Shown piece after piece: positions 63,937 through 64,000 of a stretch of DNA of 64,000 bases. Location of the stretch: contig NZ_CAKROJ010000004.1 in assembly GCF_934372025.1 (NCBI RefSeq), forward strand, positions 35,532 through 99,531. The letters run 5' to 3'. Below the pieces are notes generated by a model, which made no database searches, was not told where the DNA came from, and was given only the letters and a program-made list of their open reading frames with translations. Position numbers and translations under genes: made by a program. How positions within the stretch are numbered: position 1 is the first letter of the stretch; each line of letters starts with the position of its first letter. Origin of the DNA: an uncultured Blautia sp. Lineage in GTDB: Bacteria > Bacillota > Clostridia > Lachnospirales > Lachnospiraceae.

Positions 63937-64000
63937 CGGGGTGTGGCTCAGCTTGGCTAGAGCGCCTGGTTTGGGACCAGGAGGCCGCAGGTTCGAATCC
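63937..64000 (+). tRNA. tRNA-Pro (anticodon TGG), 3' end outside the window
   Basis: Acceptor strand CGGGGTG, D arm GCTCAGCTTGGCTAGAGC, anticodon stem CCTGG/CCAGG with loop TTTGGGA (anticodon TGG), and the T-loop GTTCGAATCC at the window edge. About 13 bases of the acceptor and T arm are cut off. It is probably the first gene of a tRNA cluster. Confidence 0.95.

Noticed and set aside
1..64000. CRISPR array, prophage or insertion sequence
   Set aside because: No regularly spaced direct repeats, no transposase, integrase or phage structural gene was seen on either strand.

Overview
The window looks like a chromosomal segment of an anaerobic, endospore-forming Firmicute of the Lachnospiraceae type (Blautia/Ruminococcus/Dorea-like). 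This rests on gene content: SpoIIP and the spore protease Gpr, CdaA/CdaR, ComEA/ComEC/ComF, RecD2, FeoA/FeoB with a Cys-rich FeoB partner, a NiaR-type NAD regulator, moderate-to-low GC, and the order comEC-holA...rpsT-gpr-spoIIP-lepA-hemW known from Firmicutes. The species call is inference. Most genes lie on the minus strand and form tightly packed operons.

Region 1 (1-14,850) is devoted to the cell surface. It holds the end of one D-Ala-D-Ala carboxypeptidase, then a minus-strand operon: a second carboxypeptidase, rfbA, rfbC, an ABC-2 permease (Wzm-like), an ABC ATPase with a C-terminal cargo-type domain (Wzt-like), a fused methyltransferase/kinase-like/coiled-coil protein, two large paralogous double-domain GT2 glycosyltransferases, and rfbD. 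rfbB sits just upstream. Together these supply dTDP-L-rhamnose, build a rhamnose-containing glycan, possibly cap it, and export it through an ABC transporter. The layout resembles the Gram-negative O8/O9 (WbdD-Wzm-Wzt) scheme and is the most interesting system here.

Region 2 (14,851-21,500) carries a secreted L,D-transpeptidase with cell-wall-binding repeats, an HPr-like protein, the c-di-AMP genes cdaR and cdaA, and two membrane proteins of unknown function. Region 3 (21,600-30,400) has comF, recD2, mreB, uvrA, hemW and a small lipoprotein. Region 4 (30,450-35,300) is the conserved lepA-spoIIP-gpr block with rpsT divergent.

Region 5 (35,400-39,150) is a complete de novo NAD operon, nadB-nadC-niaR-nadA. 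A perfect NiaR-like palindrome overlaps its -35 box. About 650 bases of non-coding DNA with large foldback repeats follow (39,150-39,820). Region 6 (39,821-47,150) is one operon: comEA, response regulator, histidine kinase, GerMN lipoprotein, comEC, holA. Region 7 (47,160-52,070) holds a small DMT transporter, the iron operon feoA-feoA-feoB plus three small accessory proteins, and a divergent DtxR-family regulator with a palindrome over the feo -10 box.

Region 8 (52,090-58,160) holds argC-argJ-argB-argD facing divergent argG. Region 9 (58,290-62,770) has a purine-type riboswitch in front of a guanine deaminase and an NCS2 purine permease, then an EamA transporter bracketed by two inverted copies of a small palindrome, then a second DtxR-like regulator. 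The window ends with a degenerate sigma-factor-like protein and the first 64 bases of a tRNA-Pro(TGG) behind a strong promoter.

A short inverted-repeat family (ends GTTACTGTTCAC/GTGAACAGTAAC) occurs three times. No insertion sequence, prophage, CRISPR array or rRNA gene was seen.
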